From Globodera rostochiensis (taxonomy: Eukaryota; Nematoda; Chromadorea; Rhabditida; Heteroderidae), in NCBI GenBank assembly GCA_018350325.1, contig JAEVLN010000010.1, forward strand, positions 2,356,001-2,420,000: a DNA stretch of 64,000 bases, in the 5' to 3' direction. Of the stretch, positions 57,698-64,000 are shown one piece after another. The translations under genes and the position numbers were made by a program. How positions within the stretch are numbered: the first letter of the stretch is position 1; each line of letters opens with the position of its first letter. Below the pieces are notes generated by a model. The model was not told the DNA's origin. It ran no database searches and saw only the letters and a list, made by a program, of their open reading frames with translations.

Positions 57698-60600
57698 CGC
57701 CTATGTGCGCGGCGCCCAAATGTGCGGGCACGCTAATGTGCGCGGCGCGCTAATGTGCGCGGCGCGCTAATGTGCGCGGCGCGCTAATGTGCGCGGCGCG
57801 CTAATGTGCGCGGCGCGCTAATGTGCGCGGCGCGCTAATGTGCGCGGCGCGCTAATGTGCGCGGTGCATTTTTTTGCGCGGCGCGCTAAGGTGCGCGGTG
57901 CATTTTTTTGCGCGGCGCGCTAAGGTGCGCGGCGCGCCTATGTGCGCGGCGCGCCTATGTGCGCGGCGCGTTTTTTTGCGCGGCGCGCTAATGTGCGCCG
58001 CGCTCTAATGTGCGCGGCGCGCCTATGTGCGCGGCGCGCTAATGTGCGCGGCGCGCTAATGTGCGCGGCGCGCGAATATGCGCGGCGCGCCTATGTGCGC
58101 GGCGCGTTTTTTTGCGCGGCGCGCTAATGTGCGCCGCGCTCTAATGTGCACGGCGCGCTAATGTGCGCGGCGCATTTTTTTGCGCGGCGCGCCTATGTGC
58201 GCGGCGCGCTAATGTGCGCGGCGCATTTTTTTGCGCGGCGCGCTAAGGTGCGCGGCGCGCCTATGTGCGCGGCGCGCTAATGTGCGCGGCGCGCCAATGT
58301 GCGCGGCGCGCTAATGTGCGCGGCGCGCCTATGTGCGCGGCGCGCTAATGTGCGCGGCGCGCTAATGTGCGCGGCGCGCGAATATGCGCGGCGCGCCTAT
58401 GTGCGCGGCGCGTTTTTTTGCGCGGCGCGCTAATGTGCGCCGCGCTCTAATGTGCACGGCGCGCTAATGTGCGCGGCGCATTTTTTTGCGCGGCGCGCCT
58501 ATGTGCGCGGCGCGCTAATGTGCGCGGCGCATTTTTTTGCGCGGCGCGCTAAGGTGCGCGGCGCGCCTATGTGCGCGGCGCGCTAATGTGCGCGGCGCGC
58601 CAATGTGCGCGGCGCGCTAATGTGCGCGGCGCGCTAATGTGCGCGGCGCGCTAATGTGCGCGGCGCACTAATGTGCGCGGCGCGTTAATGTGCGCGGCGC
58701 GCCTATGCGCGCGGCGCGCCTATGTGCGCGGTGCGCCTATGTGCGCGGCGCGCTAATGTGCGCCGCGCTCTAATGTGCGCGGCGCGCTAATGTGCGCGCA
58801 TTTTTTTGCGCGGCGCGCCTATGTGCGCGGCGCGCTAATGTGCGCGGCGCATTTTTTTGCGCCGCGGCGCGCTAATGTGCGCGGCGCATTTTTTTGCGCG
58901 GCGCGCTAAGGTGCGCGGCGCGCCTATGTGCGCGGCGCGCTAATGTGCGCGGCTCGCTAATGTGCGCCGCGCTCTAATGTGCGCGGCGCGCCTATGTGCG
59001 CGGCGCGCTAATGTGCGCGGCGCGCTAATGTGCGCGGCGCGCGAATATGCGCGGCGCGCCTATGTGCGCGGCGCGTTTTTTTGCGCGGCGCGCTAATGTG
59101 CGCCGCGCTCTAATGTGCACGGCGCGCTAATGTGCGCGGCGCATTTTTTTGCGCGGCGCGCCTATGTGCGCGGCGCGCTAATGTGCGCGGCGCATTTTTT
59201 TGCGCGGCGCGCTAAGGTGCGCGGCGCGCCTATGTGCGCGGCGCGCTAATGTGCGCGGCGCGCCAATGTGCGCGGCGCGCTAATGTGCGCGGCGCGCCTA
59301 TGTGCGCGGCGCGCTAATGTGCGCGGCGCGCTAATGTGCGCGGCGCGCGAATATGCGCGGCGCGCCTATGTGCGCGGCGCGTTTTTTTGCGCGGCGCGCT
59401 AATGTGCGCCGCGCTCTAATGTGCCCGGCGCGCTAATGTGCGCGGCGCATTTTTTTGCGCGGCGCGCCTATGTGCGCGGCGCGCTAATGTGCGCGGCGCA
59501 TTTTTTTGCGCGGCGCGCTAAGGTGCGCGGCGCGCCTATGTGCGCGGCGCGCTAATGTGCGCGGCGCGCCAATGTGCGCGGCGCGCTAATGTGCGCGGCG
59601 CGCTAATGTGCGCGGCGCGCTAATGTGCGCGGCGCACTAATGTGCGCGGCGCGTTAATGTGCGCGGCGCGCCTATGCGCGCGGCGCGCCTATGTGCGCGG
59701 TGCGCCTATGTGCGCGGCGCGCTAATGTGCGCCGCGCTCTAATGTGCGCGGCGCGCTAATGTGCGCGCATTTTTTTGCGCGGCGCGCCTATGTGCGCGGC
59801 GCGCTAATGTGCGCGGCGCATTTTTTTGCGCCGCGGCGCGCTAATGTGCGCGGCGCATTTTTTTGCGCGGCGCGCTAAGGTGCGCGGCGCGCCTATGTGC
59901 GCGGCGCGCTAATGTGCGCGGCTCGCTAATGTGCGCGGCTCGCTAATGTGCGCGGCGCGCTAATGTGCGCGGCGCGCTAATGTGCGCGGCGCGCTAAGGG
60001 GCGCGGCGCGCTAATATGCGCGGCGCGCCCTTGTGAGCGGCGCTCTAATGTGCGCGGCGCATTTTTTTTGCGCGGCGCGCTAAGGTGCGCGCGCGCTAAG
60101 GTGCGCGGCGCGCTAAGGTGCGCGGCGCGCTAAGGTGCGCGGCGCGCTAGGTGCGCGGCGCGCTAAGGTGCGCGGCGCGCTAAGGTGCGCGGCGCGCTAA
60201 GCTAAGGTCGCGGCGCGCTAAGGTCGCGGCGCGCTAAGGTGCGCGGCGCGCTAAGGTGCGCGGCGCGCTAAGGTGCGCGGCGCGCTAATGTGCGCTGCGC
60301 GCTAATGTGCGCGGCGTGCTAATGTGCGCGGCGCGCCTATGTGCGCGGCGCGCCTATGTGCGCTGCGCGCCTATGTGCGCGGCGCGCCTATGTGCGCGGC
60401 GCGCCTATGTGCGCGGCGCGCCTATGTGCGCGGCGCTCTAATGTGCGCGGCGCGCTAAGGTGCGCGGCGCGCTATTGTGTGCGGCGCGCCTATGTGCGCG
60501 GCGCGCTAATGTGCGCGGCGCATTTTTTTGCGCGTCGCGCTAAGGTGCGCCGCGCTCTAATGTGCGCGGCGCGCCTATGTGCGCGGCGCGCTAATGTGCG

Positions 60601-62362
60601 CGGCGCGCTAATGTGCGCGGCGCGCGAATATGCGCGGCGCGCCTATGTGCGCGGCGCGTTTTTTTGCGCGGCGCGCTAATGTGCGCCGCGCTCTAATGTG
60701 CACGGCGCGCTAATGTGCGCGGCGCATTTTTTTGCGCGGCGCGCCTATGTGCGCGGCGCGCTAATGTGCGCGGCGCATTTTTTTGCGCGGCGCGCTAAGG
60801 TGCGCGGCGCGCCTATGTGCGCGGCGCGCTAATGTGCGCGGCGCGCCAATGTGCGCGGCGCGCTAATGTGCGCGGCGCGCTAATGTGCGCGGCGCGCTAA
60901 TGTGCGCGGCGCACTAATGTGCGCGGCGCGTTAATGTGCGCGGCGCGCCTATGCGCGCGGCGCGCCTATGTGCGCGGTGCGCCTATGTGCGCGGCGCGCT
61001 AATGTGCGCCGCGCTCTAATGTGCGCGGCGCGCTAATGTGCGCGCATTTTTTTGCGCGGCGCGCCTATGTGCGCGGCGCGCTAATGTGCGCGGCGCATTT
61101 TTTTGCGCCGCGGCGCGCTAATGTGCGCGGCGCATTTTTTTGCGCGGCGCGCTAAGGTGCGCGGCGCGCCTATGTGCGCGGCGCGCTAATGTGCGCGGCT
61201 CGCTAATGTGCGCGGCTCGCTAATGTGCGCGGCGCGCTAATGTGCGCGGCGCGCTAATGTGCGCGGCGCGCTAAGGTGCGCGGCGCGCTAATATGCGCGG
61301 CGCGCCTATGTGAGCGGCGCTCTAATGTGCGCGGCGCATTTTTTTGCGCGGCGCGCTAAGGTGCGCGGCGCGCTAAGGTGCGCGGCGCGCTAAGGTGCGC
61401 GGCGCGCTAAGGTGCGCGGCGCGCTAAGGTGCGCGGCGCGCTAAGGTGCGCGGCGCGCTAAGGTGCGCGGCGCGCTAAGGTGCGCGGCGCGCTAAGGTGC
61501 GCGGCGCGCTAAGGTGCGCGGCGCGCTAAGGTGCGCGGCGCGCTAATGTGCGCTGCGCGCTAATGTGCGCGGCGTGCTAATGTGCGCGGCGCGCCTATGT
61601 GCGCGGCGCGCCTATGTGCGCTGCGCGCCTATGTGCGCGGCGCGCCTATGTGCGCGGCGCGCCTATGTGCGCGGCGCGCCTATGTGCGCGGCGCGCCTAT
61701 GTGCGCGGTGCATTTGCGCGGCGCATTTTTTTGCGCGGCGCGCCTATGTGCGCGGCGCGCTAATGTGCGCGGCGCGCTAAGGTGCGCGGCGCGCCTATGT
61801 GCGCGGCGCTCTAATGTGCGCGGCGCGCTAAGGTGCGCGGCGCGCTATTGTGTGCGGCGCGCCTATGTGCGCGGCGCGCTAATGTGCGCGGCGCATTTTT
61901 TTGCGCGTCGCGCTAAGGTGCGCGGCGCGCCTATGTGCGCGGCGCGCTAATGTGCGCGGCGCGCTAATGTGCGCGGCGCGTTAATGTGCGCGGCGCGTTA
62001 ATGTGCGCGGCGCGTTAATGTGCGCGGCGCGTTAATGTGCGCGGCGCGTTAATGTGCGCGGCGCGTTAATGTGCGCGGCGCGTTAATGTGCGCGGCGCGC
62101 TAAGGTGCGCGGCGCGCTATTGTGCGCGGCGCATTTTTTGCGCGGCGCGCTAAGGTGCGCGGCGCGCTATTGTGTGCGGCGCGCCTATGTGCGCGGCGCG
62201 CTAATGTGCGCGACACATTTTTTTGCGCGGCGCGCTAATATGCGCGGCGCGCCTATGTGCGCGGCGCGCTAATGTGCGCGGCGCGCTAGGAGCGGCGCGC
62301 TAATGTGCGCGGAGCGCCTATGTGCGCGGAGCGTTTTTTTGCGCGGCGCGCTAAGGTGCGCT
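57698..62362 (+). repeat. 17-bp satellite, block 3 (forward)
   Basis: Forward orientation resumes after acattacgcgcctatgtg at about 57,690-57,705. A higher-order repeat of about 968-969 bp (57 units) is visible: the rare variant gcgcgcgaatatg lies near 58,070 and 59,039 and again near 58,378 and 59,346, and gccgcggcgcgc lies near 58,862 and 59,831. A partial third copy follows at 60.6-61.3 kb. A run of the ctaag variant at 60,080-60,270 and 61,360-61,540, and of gttaat at 61,980-62,090, show local amplification. Confidence 0.96.
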
Positions 62363-62940
62363 TTTATTTTTTGATGAAATAGCGTGCCAAAAGGAGAGAG
62401 TCAGGCGGCGAGAGTAATTTGAGATAAACGCACCCCATCTAAAATTTGTTTTAGTTTAATTTCAGAAAATTGTATTTTTTGAAGAAATAGTGTGCTAAAA
62501 AGAGAGAGTCAGCCGGCGAGAGTAATTTGGACATAAATGCACCCCATCTAAAAATTATTTTAATTACTTTTTTGAAAATTTTATTTTTTGATGAAATAGC
62601 GTGCTAAAAAGAGAGAGTCAGGCGGCGAGAGTAATTTGGACATGAACGCACCCCATCTAAATTTGTTTTAGTTTAATTTCTGAAAATTTTATTTTTTAAA
62701 GAAATAGTGTGCTAAAAGAGATAGTCAGGCGGCGAGAGTAATTTTGACATGAACGCATCCCATCTAAAATTTGTTTTAGTTTAATTTCTAAAAATTTTAT
62801 TTTTTTATGAAATAGTGTAATAAAAGAGAGAGTCAGGCGGCGAGAGTAATTTTGACATGAACGCACCCCATCTAAAAATTGTTTTAGTTTAGTTTCTGAA
62901 AATTTTATTTTTTGAAGAAATAGTGTGCTAAAAAGTATAA
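62363..62940. repeat. 108-bp tandem repeat, about five copies
   Basis: The phrase gagagtcaggcggcgagag recurs near 62,395, 62,503, 62,612, 62,719 and 62,827, a period of 107-109 bp. Each unit also has aacgcaccccatcta and ttgttttagtttaattt. It abuts the satellite directly. Confidence 0.92.
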
Positions 62941-63493
62941 TCCAAAAATTGAAAAAACTGTGTAACTGCGGGGACAATAATGTTCATCAATTTGGCATTT
63001 TAAATTTCTTATGACAATATTTAGGACATTTTTGACTAAATCTGCACATGAACTTTAAAGTTTAAAATCAATGATTTATGTTTGATAATGTAAGAATTAA
63101 ACACATCAAAGTAAAGCAAAAAGTAATTAAAATAAAAATGTTAAAATTAAAAATGTCAATTTAAAAAACATTTTGATAATGCATTATTGCTATTAATAAA
63201 TTGGTTCATGATAAAAAATAGTTTAAATTTCCAAAAGAACTTTTTAAAAGAATTTATTTTCTCTAAAGAAAGTCGGGATAAAGTGAGATTCAGATTGAGG
63301 CAAGTTGGGTGTACTTAAAAATTTTTAACAAAAAGAGGAAAATATACCCCTAATCGACTCCCCCCCCCCCCCGAAACTGTCAATCTCAGCCACCCGGCGA
63401 TACTTGGAAGCTCATTTCTCGGCTGCGGACGCCGAATAAGTCGGGAATGCTTTTTTTTAATTTTAATTATCCTAATTTGTTTTTTTTGTTTAG
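62941..63493. other. AT-rich DNA with a poly-C run
   Basis: No gene seen in 62,941-63,380. A run of 14 C follows at about 63,359-63,372. Between 63,380 and 63,440 the sequence is GC-balanced and could contain exon sequence (cggcgatacttggaagc), with a possible donor at 63,439, but I cannot establish the frame. Confidence 0.35.
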
Positions 63494-63632
63494 AATTTTA
63501 CAATTTATTGCGGATGTTGCCGAACACATTTCACTGCAAGAGCAGCGCATTCACTCCGAATTATATGGATGTGTTGAGGAACAGAACACCGACCTGGCTA
63601 AACTTCCGTCAAACATAGGCTGGGACGTGTGA
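63494..63632 (+). CDS. possible terminal exon, unknown family
   Basis: After an acceptor-like ttgtttag the frame reads ILQFIADVAEHISLQEQR, then HSELYGCVEEQNTDLAKL, and ends NIGWDV with a TGA at 63,630-63,632. Composition and splice context look coding, and the helical, polar sequence suits a soluble protein. I recognise no family; upstream exons are lost or hidden by the repeats on the left. Confidence 0.35.
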
Positions 63633-64000
63633 GAGATTACTTCCAAATTTGCCCTGGTCTTACGATCTTAACATTCAAAACCAATCGCTCAAATGTTCTG
63701 AATTTTGCCAATGTTTTTTGCTTATTTCAACGGGGTCGAAATGTGCAATAAAAAATTGGTTAAACCAAAAATAATAATTTCGAAAAATGTTCGAATTCGG
63801 GTTTCGGAATTCACAAAATATAGAAAATTCATCAAAAATTGAGAGTTCATTCAGACAATTCAGAATAAAGGTAATTTAAATTTTAGAAAAAATTATGAAA
63901 ATTGGATAAAATAAACAATACACACTATATAACACAAATTGGCTCTTTTTGGCAAAAGAAAATAAAGATCGGTGCAATAATTTGTTCGTGTGGCATAATT

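Noticed and set aside
46201..62362. Many frames with repeated GALMCAARLCARR-type peptides
   Set aside because: They result from a 17-bp period read over 51 bp. They exist in both satellite orientations and stop wherever the consensus ctaat variant falls in frame.
46201..62362. CRISPR array
   Set aside because: The repeats have no unique spacers between them, and the DNA is clearly eukaryotic.

Overview
This is eukaryotic DNA, almost certainly from a nematode. It is AT-rich, intron-dense (many introns of 43-100 bp, almost all GT-AG) and holds families expanded in nematodes: UDP-glycosyltransferases (UGT), BTB-MATH proteins and small secreted Cys-rich Ly6-like proteins. Two introns read best with GC donors. 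Together with the BTB-BACK-MATH architecture this suggests a plant-parasitic tylenchid, perhaps a cyst nematode; that placement is inference. Most open frames here are shadows inside repeats. The gene models below were rebuilt by hand from splice signals, intron phase and family motifs.

Layout. 1-2.2 kb: a possible terminal exon of a gene entering from the left, then a 1-kb hAT-like non-autonomous element with an 8-bp target duplication. 2.2-5.5 kb: two tandem Ly6-like genes on the + strand. 6.75-9.24 kb: UGT-1 (+). 10.9-30.8 kb: one BTB-BACK-MATH gene (+) split by a 15.8-kb tandem array (11,902-27,680) of eight 1.5-3.0-kb units; the gene looks damaged. 31.9-35.1 kb: UGT-2 (-), an inverted duplicate of UGT-1, so the BTB gene and the array form the spacer of a large inverted duplication. 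35.8-36.6 kb: a palindrome carrying two tRNA-Gln genes with different anticodons (CUG and UUG) around a UGT exon relic. 36.8-45.7 kb: four paralogues (three -, one +) of a secreted Cys-rich protein with a Thr/Pro stalk and hydrophobic tail, with small elements, a fold-back repeat and a decayed gene between them. 46.2-62.4 kb: a 16-kb GC-rich satellite of a 17-bp unit whose middle 4.8 kb is inverted, followed by a 108-bp tandem repeat. 62.9-64 kb: AT-rich DNA, a poly-C run and a possible terminal exon.

Functional picture. The coding content is secretory or surface-facing (Ly6-like and stalked Cys-rich proteins) and detoxification-like (UGTs), plus a probable ubiquitin-ligase adaptor (BTB-MATH). 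No operon or shared pathway is evident. What stands out is structural: repeated inverted duplication, at least five elements with clear or near-perfect 8-bp target duplications, recurrent tRNA-like Pol III boxes, a tandem array inside a gene, and an inverted satellite block.
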